Shown one piece after another: positions 1 to 10,309 of a stretch of 64,000 bases of DNA. Position 1 is the first letter of the stretch, and every line of letters starts with the position of its first letter. The position numbers and the translations under genes are program-made. Origin of the DNA: Earliella scabrosa (lineage: Eukaryota > Basidiomycota > Agaricomycetes > Polyporales > Polyporaceae); NCBI GenBank assembly GCA_022605405.1, contig JABYQQ010000003.1, positions 992,001 through 1,056,000 on the forward strand, written 5' to 3'. Under the pieces are notes generated by a model that did no database searches, was not told the DNA's origin, and saw only the letters and a list, made by a program, of their open reading frames with translations.

Positions 1-380
1 GAAGGTGTCCGTGCCGGTGAGCTTCCTCCTCCTTCGTGGCTGCGCAGCCCAGCTCTTCCTGACGATGGCCTGACGTATGTTCCGGGCAGATCGTCGGTCT
101 CATGCTGAACCAGTCGCACTTCATCTGCCCGTCTTGCTCGTCACCGCACGAACTGTTCGGATCCCCGGCCTCGTTCCGTGCGACCGCCGCGCGCTTCGGC
201 GTTGATGTGTTGGGTGAGCTTCCCCTGGTGCCCGGGGTAAGCCGGGCGAGCGACGCTGGCATAGCCTATGCGCTGTATCTCAAAGATGATGGCGAAGCGC
301 AGCATCGTGGTGGAAAACAGTGGCTGGACACCATGGCAGGTGCTGCATCCCAGGTCTGGCAATTCCTGGCCAAGCAGTAG
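1..380 (+). CDS. IND1: IND1/NUBPL-type mitochondrial Fe-S assembly P-loop ATPase, C-terminal part
   Basis: This is the 3' end of a gene that begins outside the window. Exon 1..16 ends in residues KVSVP. An intron (17..89, GTGAGC..GGGCAG) follows, and the last exon 90..380 continues IVGLMLNQSHFICPSC and so on. The KVSVP/IVGLxLN junction and the CxxC in ICPSC are typical of the Mrp/NBP35 family, where the CxxC holds a bridging [4Fe-4S] cluster between two subunits. The later stretch (LGELPLVPGVSRASDAG) matches the family's C-terminal strand and helix. Family members of the Ind1 type load Fe-S clusters into mitochondrial complex I. The N-terminal P-loop and the targeting peptide are off the window, so mitochondrial Ind1 is preferred over cytosolic Nbp35/Cfd1 only on the wording of the visible part. 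Confidence 0.85.
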
Positions 381-522
381 AGAGTCTGCTTGTACCCTAC
401 CACCACCGCACCACTTACGCGCTAGAGTCTAGAACGTTACCCTGATAGCGTACCCTAATATACACAATGCTTTCAGTTCATCCACATCTGGTTTTGCCAC
501 GTCCATGCGTGTAGGTGCAAGC

Positions 523-3500
523 CTAGAGATCGCTCGACCGCTCAGCCTCATACGAGATCTCCGCATCATCATCCACCACGAAGCTCCCATACACATACTC
601 GTCCTCCCCCTCGTCCCCACCCCCAGGCGAGCTCGTCACCGCCCGTCCGTACCTCCCCTGCTCCCTGCTCGGCCCAAACGCAGCCCGGCCCCGCCTCACA
701 GGGCGATTCGCGAACATCGGGCCTGCCCCGCCGGGGACCTGCGTGAGGAGGCTCTGGCGGTAGACCGCGTCCTGGTCGTACGACGGCGACACCTGCGTCT
801 CCCCCGGCTCGTCGACGAACATCCTGTCGTCGCTGTCGAGCACCGTCTCCTGCTCGGACGAGCCGCCCGCGCTGAGCTCGTCGCCCGAGTGCGTCGCCTC
901 GACGTCGATCCACGGGTTGTGCCGCTGTGCGTCCGACGTGTCCTTGAACTTGCGCTTCTTCTTCCTTCGCGGCGGGGTCGACGCGGCCGCGGGAGGGGAG
1001 GGAGAGAGCGGCCGGTCGCGCTGCAGCCGCCGCTGGGAGAGCGGCGGTGGGGCGAGAGGGGAGGACTCGAGGTCGAGGGCTTCTGCGGCGATGCGCTTCC
1101 GGCCTGCTTTGCCTGGCGCCCGGACGGCAAAGGTGGGTTCTGGCGCGAGCTCGTCGGAGAACGACGGGGACGCAATGACGAGCCTGGCAGGCAGCGCAGG
1201 AGGGCCCATGTCCGATTTGAAGGAGGGTCCCGACCGATTGAGCAACTTGTCGGTCTGACCTGGCGACCGGCGCGGGGACCGTCTGGTAGGACTGTCCAGA
1301 AAGACTGGTTCGTCATCGTCTGAAGGCACGAGCGGCGGGGACGTCGCGCGGGGGGGCGACGAGTCAAGGAAAAGGGGTTCGTGAACCTGCGCGCTGGTCG
1401 ACGCTCGTGGGGGTGTGGGAGGTTGGTCTGTTGTAATAGGCATATCGTCGTCGTCATCCTCGATAAGCCAGGCCATGCTGTCGTCTCCAGCAGCTGGCTT
1501 GTCTGCAGAGACGCTACGAGACGCGGGGGAGGCAGATCGTTCAGGTGTCTCTGATGACCGCGACAACTGCGACAGCTTCTTGCCTTGGCTGCGCCTACTG
1601 TGAGTCCTGGCCATTTCTTTAAGTGGACGATCTGGAGAGGAGGACGTTTTGCGCTTCAAGCGACGGTGTTTGAGCGGCCGGTCGGGGGAAGAGGAGAGGA
1701 TTGCCTGCTCGGAACGACTGAACGGAGGATCCGGAGAGGAGGAAATGTCTATAACAGATGCTTCCTGTGGACGGTCTGGGGAGCGCGATCGCAAAGGGAG
1801 TTCTTTGGCAGAGCGAAAGCCAGCTGCATATTCGAAGGCGTCAGGCGAGGACTCGGCACGACCAGGCGCAGGTTGTATCGCCGTGGATAGACCGTTCTCG
1901 ATGATCTCGTCTTCAGAATCGCTTTGCGATGTGATCTCTATCCGCTGAGTCAGGGTTGTCTGCTTCAACCGCTTCTTCGTCTTCGAGGTGCCAGCAGTAG
2001 TCGCGCTCCGTGCCAGCGGTTTCTTTCTCTTCGCAGACTTGGACGCGGCGGACGCAGACTTGGTCCTACGAGCACCATAGATACCGGTCTCGATATCTAC
2101 GTCATCTGAGTCGTCCTCGTCGGCATGCTCGAGGTTCATCTGCGCTAGCTCCTTCTTGCGCTTCGCACTACTCTTGACGACCAGGTTCTTCGCGCTTGTA
2201 AAACCGCTTACAGCACCGGCAGGCATGTTCCTCGTCGGGTCGACACTGCGTTTGCGCTTCTTGCCCTTCCCCCCTTCAGTGGCGAGAGATCCCTTCCGTG
2301 ACGTGCGCTCCTCGCGGACGTACTCCTCGATTTCCATCTCCATCTCGACGCATTCCGGGTCAATGTCGTCGGGAAGAAGCCTTTCGACGTCTCCGTAGAC
2401 TTCGAGGTCGGATGCACGGACGATGAAATGCTGGACTTCAGCGTAATTCGACTGGGCCTTCTTCCAATTGTGCTCTTCTCGCCCCTGGGCAAGTAGAATG
2501 TGCACCATGCCGGAGGACTTTCGACCCGTACGGCCTATGCGTTGGAGCTATGACAGGAGCGTGGGCATGGCAACGCGGGAGAACATTGTATTGTTACTCA
2601 CCATACGGATTGGTGTCTTCTGAGCGTCATAGCAAACGATCACGTCTACTTCGCCGATATCGAGACCTTCTTCGCCAATGGATGTGGAGACCAGCACATT
2701 GTACGTCCCAGCCTTGAATTTCTCGATAACCTAGCACGAATCCGACATCAACTTGGTCGGAGTGACGGGCGACTGTCGCATACTCACCTCAAGCTGCTGC
2801 TTTTGAGCGTACCCCTTCTTACCCTGCTTATCTGTACCCTGTCCAATGAACGGCTTTGCACGAATGATCGGAGACTCCTTGTTCAGAAGCTCGACGATCT
2901 CTTCGACGCACTCTCGGAACGACACGAATACCATGGCCCGGGACTGCTTGGACGGCGCGTCGGAACCCTCGTCGTCGGGTAGTTGCTTGGCAAAGTGGTG
3001 GATCAATAGAGTACGTAGAACGTCCATCTTCGGATGCATGGCGAATCCCCGGGCTGCCTGTTCCTCAAAGGCCTTCATGACGTTTTGGAATGATCCATTC
3101 TTGGAGAGTGACTTCTTCGCTACGCTGTCGCCATCATCGGCAGCTAGGACGCCCTTGAGGTACCCGTAGCACATGTTGATGCTGTTCTCCAGCTGAGGAA
3201 CGGGTCAGACATGTATCAATCAGGGACGACGACACCATACCAGGTATCCCATGGCTCTAGCAAGTACTCCAAGCTGAGCCGCAGCGGACGTCGCGTATTG
3301 TGGGGCTTTGCCATTACGCATTTCAGCAAGTGTAGCTGTACATCGATATGGGTGTATGACTGTCGGCATCACATTGCCATTCTTCAGGTAGCCGGCACCC
3401 TGAATTGTTTTGATAAGGGGCTGAAATCTAGCCGTCAGTTGAACGACAAGTCCGATATCTATTCGTGACCATACATTCATCATTGCCGCCATAGCATCCC

Positions 3501-5164
3501 GGAGGGTGGCTATCTCTTCCGTCATGTGAACAAAGTGTTCCTCCTCGACTTTAGTGTGCAGATATTTCTTGAGGTCAGGGTCGTTCTCGCTCCGGATTTC
3601 GATGTGGCTGATGTGCAATGCGTCCACGAGTTGCTGAACAGCTTCCGGCTTGCTTCCCGGGGTAGCTGTTAGAGCGAGAATGCGGAAGTGAGGGTTGTAC
3701 AGCATCATATATCGGACTATCTGTGTGTATGCGTAGTCGCCCGTGCCGTGGTGAGCCTCATCTGCAAATACACTCTCTCATCAGCAATACTAACATCAAA
3801 CAGTGCGACGACGAACCGATGACGATTAATACAATATCGCGAGGGTCGACGAGGCTTTTCTCGAGGTCATTCACTAGGGTCTGTGGGGTGGCATAGAATA
3901 CACGCTTCGTGTTCCACTACAGCGGGTCAGTTGCATGGGTGGGCGCGGGAGTGAAAAAAACATACTGCATGCATACGATTCTCCGGAGTGACGTTGCCTG
4001 TGAGCTCGACAGCATCACTCCCAGGGATACCGCAAGTCTTGTGACAAGCATCGATCTGCTGACCGACCAGAGGTCTTGTGGGGGCCACGAAGACAACCTT
4101 TCCTTGAGGAAACCAACGCCAATCTGAGCATAAGCATTAGTATCGCCCATTTGACATGCCCATGAGACTATGCACAGTTGAGCATCACCACGCCCGCAAT
4201 GAACGTCTTGCCAAGGCCCGTTGGGAGAGCGACCAGCGTGTTCTCGAGCAAACAGCTCTTGACGATATTATACTGGTAGTCTCGTTTAGGTCTGTTCAAG
4301 GGATATATCCACGACTTCGCCGCAAGCCTGTCTGCAGAGAGCTTCATAGGGAGGACCGTCACCTTACAAGTTACGCAGAATGTTATTGATAGGCCGTGGA
4401 ACGTTTCAATGCACATACCGGTCTGATGGATTGTAAATGCAGCTGAGAAGACGTACAGGAGGCGACTGGAGTGCATGCACTCACCCCACTGCGTTCTGAT
4501 TGTCTGGAGCAGGATACTGCTCAAACTCCGGGGCCGGTTCATCCTTCTCACCGTGTTCCACGTCCCGGGGCTTCGCCTTTTTCCAACCACTCTTCGCATA
4601 CGCCGTGCAATCCCATTGTTTCGTCTTCTTGGCCTGACCAGGCAGTGGCATCTGTCGAAGAGACGACTTCGTCCTCTGGAAAGTGCGCTTACTGGGCTCT
4701 GCCGACCTGGACGAGTCTGCTTCTTGCGCGACCTCTCCGAAGAGCGTCAGCTGGGCACCCTTCGAAGGTCTACGGACCAGATTGTGATTTGAGGGGCCTG
4801 CCACTGGTGGAGGCCGCTGGCCCTTCGTCCGCTCGAACTCGGCGAGTTCACGTTCACATGCTTGATCAATCGCTGCGAAAGCGGCATGGTCCACGGGAAA
4901 GTCTTCGAAGCCGTAGTCACTAGAGGAGTCCTGAATTTCGATGACATCCGGAGGCGTAGCTCCTCTCCCTTGATTGAGTGTAGAGCTGTATCTGGAACTA
5001 GTACTCTCGGTGTGTGCAGGGGCGGGCTTGAAGGTAGATGGACCTGAGCCGTTGGAAGGACGACTTGCCGCAGCAGCAGCGGCAACATGAGCAGCCTCGA
5101 TCGCGTCAACTTCGTTCAGAAACGCTGAGTCCAGTTCATCATCAAAGTATTCATCAGAGCTCAT
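523..5164 (-). CDS. MPH1: FANCM/Mph1-type ATP-dependent DNA helicase
   Basis: This is a multi-exon superfamily 2 helicase read right to left. The start is the ATG at 5164 ([20 protein letters not shown]); an ATG 12 codons upstream is in frame but looks less natural. Exon 1 (to 4485) is acidic and disordered. Next come WIYPLN and RPKRDYQ, a Walker A (LPTGLGKT, near 4215), a DEAH box split by an intron near 3765 (D/EAHHGTG), motif III-like LTATPGS near 3660 and motif [14 protein letters not shown] near 2520. The order and wording match FANCM/Mph1, which remodels stalled forks and D-loops. The last exon (about 2547-523) encodes roughly 670 residues. After a short conserved part ([10 protein letters not shown]) it is a low-complexity Ser/Pro/Lys tail with many SSPDRP repeats. 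No ERCC4-type nuclease fold is apparent, as expected for fungal Mph1. A 243 bp gap separates it from the divergent gene at 5408. Confidence 0.9.
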
Positions 5165-5407
5165 GCTGGCAGGAGAGCTGCAGTGGAAGCGGGATGACAC
5201 GCGCGAGAGTGGTTGTGGCAGAAGGAGAGAGACGCCGACTGGACGCGACGCGTCGGAGATAACGCGTCTGTGTCACGTGTATCTGGGTCGATGATCTCAC
5301 CGCCAGTGGTACCTCAGCCTGCCGCAGCCTTGTTCTCCGCCACCTCGTTGCGACTCCTCTTGCTGTTCTCGACTCGCATCATCATATCTCTCGTGCTCTC
5401 ATAGACA

Positions 5408-7065
5408 ATGTCTGCAGAGACAATCGCCCGCTGGAATTCGATTCCTCTCAACCGCCCAGAACCGGACCAGTCGGCCGCACCGTCCTTGAAGGTATTCGTT
5501 GTGCATTCTTCGCACCTGGAGCACACTCTGCATATTCTTTTCCCTTTCCAACTTCTACCAGCGGCACAGAAATGAGGACGAGGGCGACAATGGCGACAGC
5601 GACGATGATATTTCGATCGTCTCCCGCACGCCCTCCCCACCACCGCCAGATGCCATGGACATAGACAAGTATGATGAATACTACACGAACAAACCCCATC
5701 GTGAGGTCGTCACCGTGGAGACAAAGATCAAGAGCACAAACATTGGGTTTTCTATGCTCGCCAAGATGGGCTGGGTGGAAGGGTCCCCTTTGGGGCTCTC
5801 AGGCGAGGGTACGTGACAACTAGCGTCCGCGGCTCATTGAACCATGCTCATGAATGGCCAGGCCGTGTGGACCCTGTGCCCTTCTACGTCAAGAACGACT
5901 TGACGGGTTTGGGCAAAGCCAACCAAGATGTCCGCATGAGTGAGTGCATGCCGACTTTGTCGCGTTATTGTTCTCAACGAGTCCGCTGCAGTCGAAACGA
6001 CGGTTTCGCAACGGCGGGAGTTGGATTCAGAGCGGCAGACAAAAGAGACAGAGGAACAACGCAGGCAGCGTGAGGTGCGTGCGGCGAATTGTTCTCATCG
6101 TGAAGCAATTGAATTCACCTATGTTCCAGGATGCCGTTGCGCGCCGCGAGGCAGTGAAGTCTGAAATCTCGAGCGTTCTGCGGCCCTTCTATTGCGAGGT
6201 GTGCGAGAAGCAGTTCCAGAACGTCGCGCAGTACGACGAGCACACGAACTCCTATGCGCACCACCACAAGGTCCGATTCCGCGACATGCAGGCTGCCCAG
6301 CGCGCGAGCCGCAACACCGAGGAAGAGGTCAACAAGCGCAAGGAGAAGGAGCGCAAACGGGAGGAGAAGGAACTTCGCAAGATCGCGAAAGCTGCGGGTG
6401 TCAAGATGACAAAGCCCGCCGCTCCTCTCTCTGCCGTACCACCAGCAGGCGAGTCTTCTAACTCCGGAAGTGGCTTCAAGAAGAGCGGATGGGCCACTCT
6501 CGCGACACCTCCCGGAGGCTCCTCGGCTACTCCCAGTGAACCTCCAAATCGGTCCGGTTGGGCTACCGTAGGGGCAAGTCCCAGTCAACCCCCTCCCTCG
6601 TCAGCTCCGAACAGAGGCGGCTGGGCGCCGGTGTCAGCCCCTCCACCCCCGCCAGTCGCTGCGCCGCCCCCTCCAGCACCATCCGATCGTGACGCGGTTG
6701 GCGGTCGCGGGAACTACTCCGCTCCCCCGTCCTTCCGAACGGGCGGCTGGACATCGCTCGAGACTAGCAGTGCCCCTCCCCCTCACATGTCATCGCAATT
6801 CGCACCCCCGCCTCCCCCGCCGGACACGGCTCTCGCACCCCCACCTCCGGAACCTCGGCAAGGGTGGACAAGTGTGCCCAAGCAAGCCGATACCGGAAGT
6901 TGGCGCGCAGTCCCACCTACCCCATCCTCGTTCGGTACAGCATCTTCGGCAAAGCCAACTATTGTGCCATCGCCAGCCCCGATTCAGCAGGAGCCTCCAC
7001 GCCAGGAGCCTTCGCGGTCCGGCTGGCAGAAGTTCCGGGCAGGCGCGCCTGGTCGCCGCCGTTGA
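5408..7065 (+). CDS. G-patch and C2H2 zinc-finger protein (GPATCH8-like)
   Basis: Exon 1 is 5408..5491, exon 2 is 5562..5808, and at least three more introns precede the long last exon. The order of parts is a short acidic N-terminus, a G-patch (IGFSMLAKMGW, then LGLSGEGRVDPVPFYVK and LTGLGKANQD), a charged coiled helix (RRELDSERQTKETEEQRR), a C2H2 finger (CEVCEKQF..HTNSYAHHHK), a basic Lys/Glu helix and a Pro-rich tail. This architecture is that of GPATCH8 and its fungal relatives. The G-patch normally activates a DEAH helicase in RNA processing, so a nuclear RNA role is inferred. The tail carries about seven spaced Gly-Trp motifs (SGWATL, SGWATV, GGWAPV, GGWTSL, QGWTSV, GSWRAV, SGWQKF). The start was chosen because exon 1 joins in frame to the conserved region. 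The gene diverges from MPH1. Confidence 0.82.
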
Positions 7066-7394
7066 CGTGGTTTTTCGTTGTTGTATGTAGGGAGCCACGT
7101 ACGCAGTGGTTGATTGATAACATGGAACGTCGCTCTTACGCACTCGCACAAAGCGGTGGAGCAATTGGAAAGATGAGAGTGAACGTATGATACTAACTAG
7201 CTACAAGTTGACTTCTGTAATTTTACTATGTACGCTGATGATCACAAAGAGTATAAGTTGACGACGAACGAGACAGCGGGGAATACACAGACACCCATTC
7301 AACGAGGTCACCGAGCAGGAGGTTGACGAATGCGGCAGAAAACGAAGGATTACAACGACGTATACGTAGTCCGAGAGAAAAGATCGCCGGCACC
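7066..7394. other. Convergent intergenic stretch
   Basis: This 329 bp lies between two genes that end towards each other. It should hold both 3' UTRs. I see no open frame of note and no repeat. Confidence 0.5.
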
Positions 7395-10071
7395 CTACTC
7401 CGAATCACTCGCTGAGCTCTCATCTGAGCTGGACTCCGCAGAGGAGTGCTCGCTCATGTAGGCCGTCGCAGCGCCGTTCGTACCGCCGTTGGATGCACGG
7501 CCGCCCTGCTCGAACGACTTGAGCTTCTCCTCGAGCGCGCGTATCTTCTTCGTCTCGACGTCCTCGTCCATGCTCTTCCGCTTCAGCCCACCAGTACCGG
7601 TGCCCTTGCCCGTGCGTGGTCGCTTGACTGGTGGTTTCAGCGGTCTGATCACGAAGTTGTAGAGCTTCGTCAAGACAGCTGCTGGTAGCTGGTCGATCTC
7701 AAGCTCGATCTCCTCGTTGCTCTGTATGGGACTGTGTAAGTATGCGCGAACGAACACACGTAGGGGGCACGATACGCACCTCGCGAATCTCAGGCACGCC
7801 CTCATGGATGATCTGGATGACCTTCTCCAGCTTCGCTCCATCGAGCTTGCTGATGGTGTCGCTCAGGTCCTTCTTCTGCTCGAAGGTCAAGACATCGTCG
7901 TCCGTCACAGGCTTCTTGCTCTTCTTCCCCTTAGGCGCAGGGGGAGCTTTCGACTGCTTCGGCGCGGACTTCGACGAGGAGGCGACAGGCGGAGTCGGCT
8001 TCTCACGCTTCTCCTTCTCCTTCTTGGGTTGGTGCTTGTCCTTCCCATTCCGCTTCAGCGACGCCTTCATGTTCGCGATCTGGTTCTCCATGTCCGCGAT
8101 CATGCCCTCCATGCCTGTGCAAGATCGAATTAGCCAAGTCTTGTGGGTTAGACCGAAGACACTCACGCGCTCGCTCATCATCGCTCGCGTCCTCGTCCTC
8201 GTCATCCTCGTCCTCGCTCGGATCGTGGGAACGGGGTACCGGCATATTCTTCCACTTCTCGTCAAAGAGGAGTTGAAGTGCTTTGCCGGCCTCGTGGACG
8301 GGATTGCCGGGAGGGTTGAACAGCAAGCAGTTCTTGATCATGAGCCTGAAGTCGTCGCGGAATTTCTCGGGTGTGGGGTATTCGCCCGCGTCCAACTTCT
8401 TCTTCATCGTCGACAGGTCCATAGGCTTCTTGACCACCTTTGGATACTCGGGGATACCCATCCTGAGCGGATCTGTGATTGATGAGCACATAGAATGACA
8501 AGTCGCAGAGACGGTGACGTACCGACTGGCTCGTAGAACGGATGCGCAATGCTGTAATGTTGCTTCTGATGCAAGTCCTTCCACACCTTCTCGCAAAACT
8601 TCAGCTGCTCTGCGATAGCTGCGTTTTTCGGAGCTTTCGCCTTCCTGGGCTTGCGCGGCGCCTCTGCGTAAGGCAGGTCCTTCGGAGGCGGTGGGTGGAT
8701 TTCGCGCTTCGGACGACCAGCAACAGCGGATTCGTCGTTACGGCGGATCACCGGAACGTTGGTCGAAGCACGTCGAACCTGCTTCTTCGGCGGTGCAGGA
8801 GGTGGGGGCGGAGGCGACGCAACCTTTTTAGGCGCAGGAGCCTTAGGCTACGGGACGTCAGAACAGCATACTATATCGACGGACTTTCGGACACACCTCT
8901 TCCGGGGGAGGCATCTGCTTGATCTGCTTGTCAAAGACGGCCTCGACCCGCTTACCCATCTGGGTGACGGGATGGTCGGGGCCATTGAACGTGACGCAGT
9001 TCGTGAAGATCAAGCGAACGTCTTGGACAAACTGCTCGGCGGTGTGGTAACGGGGATTGGCAGGATTGGGATCGGGCTTGGAGGGGTTGGAAGCGTTGAG
9101 CTTGCGCTCGATGGTGGAGAAATCCATGGGACGCTTGATGATACTCGGATAGTGGGGAATGCCGAGAGCGATGGGATCGACGGGTTGGATGAAAGGTGAC
9201 GCGTCCTTCAGCCGCTTGAGAGTACGGACCGTCGACAGGCAGAAACGGTGTTGGCCCATCGAGAGAGTTGTCGGACCAGTGTACTCGGGGACGACTTGGC
9301 CATTCGTCGGCGGCGGGGACACGGAGGCTGGAGGTGGAGTACCGGTCTTCAGAACGCGATGAGGGAAGACAGATTAGTACGCCCATAATGGCGCACAAGG
9401 AGAAGGAAGGTGCTTACGTTGGCGAGCGATGCTCTCTCTGCGTCCGAGTACTTCCTCGCTCTCTTAGCGGGCGGGGGCTTATCATCATGATCATCATCGT
9501 TATTAGCATTCGTATTATTAGCGTATGGGGACGACGCAGCATGAGAGTCGACAGCAGTTTCACTCGATGATACAGCGGGAGGTAGGGAGGGAGAGACCGG
9601 GGTGGCAACGGGCGACTCGTGCGTTTGTCCGTTAGGGAGACCGTTCGCCTTGCCACTAGATTCTGACATCTCCACGTCCCCGCCAATAGCGGAAGGGTTT
9701 TCTTCGGCCATCTTCACGTCCTCCAGAAGCTCCCCCGGCGGCGGAGGGGGCGTACCATGAGGGGGCGCGATGGGGATCGAGTCTTCGGGGTATTGAGCGC
9801 GCGTCGACGCGTAGGAACTGGTTTGACACGTACCGGGATCTATGGGGGTACTGATCTGGGGGATGACCGACGCGTTCTCCAACTTCTCGACCTTGAGGGG
9901 GGCAGGCTCGTGGCGGACGTCACTGTCCTCGGTGTAGTCAACGTCGATCTTGATGTCGGGGACGAGAGAGTTGTTGACGGGAGTGGCAACAGAGTCGACG
10001 GCAGGGGAATCCGGGGCAGAGACGGAGTCGAGATGGACGCCGTTGAGGTTTGTGGACAGCGCGTCGTGCAT
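7395..10071 (-). CDS. BDF1: BET-family double bromodomain protein (Bdf1-like)
   Basis: Translation starts at 10071 (MHDALSTNLNGVHLDS). The N-terminus is acidic and disordered, with a basic patch (PPAKRARKYS). Bromodomain 1 spans about 9290-8920 and contains HPVTQM after the acetyl-lysine asparagine in CVTFNGPDHPV. Bromodomain 2 spans about 8600-8290 (MGIPEYPKVVKKPMDLSTM, then LLFNPPGNPV) and also keeps the asparagine. An ET domain follows around 7890-7690 (LTFEQKKDLSDTISKLDG, EIELEIDQLPAAVLTKLYNF), then a Ser/Asp tail (SSAESSSDESSASDSE). Two bromodomains plus ET define BET proteins, which read acetylated histone H4 and help recruit TFIID and chromatin factors in the nucleus. The gene is split by several short introns, including one in the ET domain near 7780. 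It lies 238 bp downstream of WDR70 on the same strand. Confidence 0.93.
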
Positions 10072-10309
10072 CGTATACGGCCGGGCGGCGCGTGACAGTC
10101 ACGCAGGAGTGACGGGAGGGCAAAGAGAGCAGGTGAGATTTGGGGGGACAGGAGATCCGAAGTTGGGCTGTAGGTCTTTATACGCGCAACGAAATAAGGT
10201 TCGATCTCCTGCGTCCTCCCTATCCTCCCTATTCCGCTTTCGCTCGCTCCCTTCCCCTCCCTCGCCCGCTCTCGCAGCCCGTGTCCAGCCCCGTCGCCCC
10301 GCCGTCGCC

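Noticed and set aside
505..1323. 272-codon plus-strand frame
   Set aside because: Overlaps the MPH1 tail on the opposite strand in GC-rich repetitive sequence. Low-complexity Arg/Pro/Leu composition is typical of a shadow frame.
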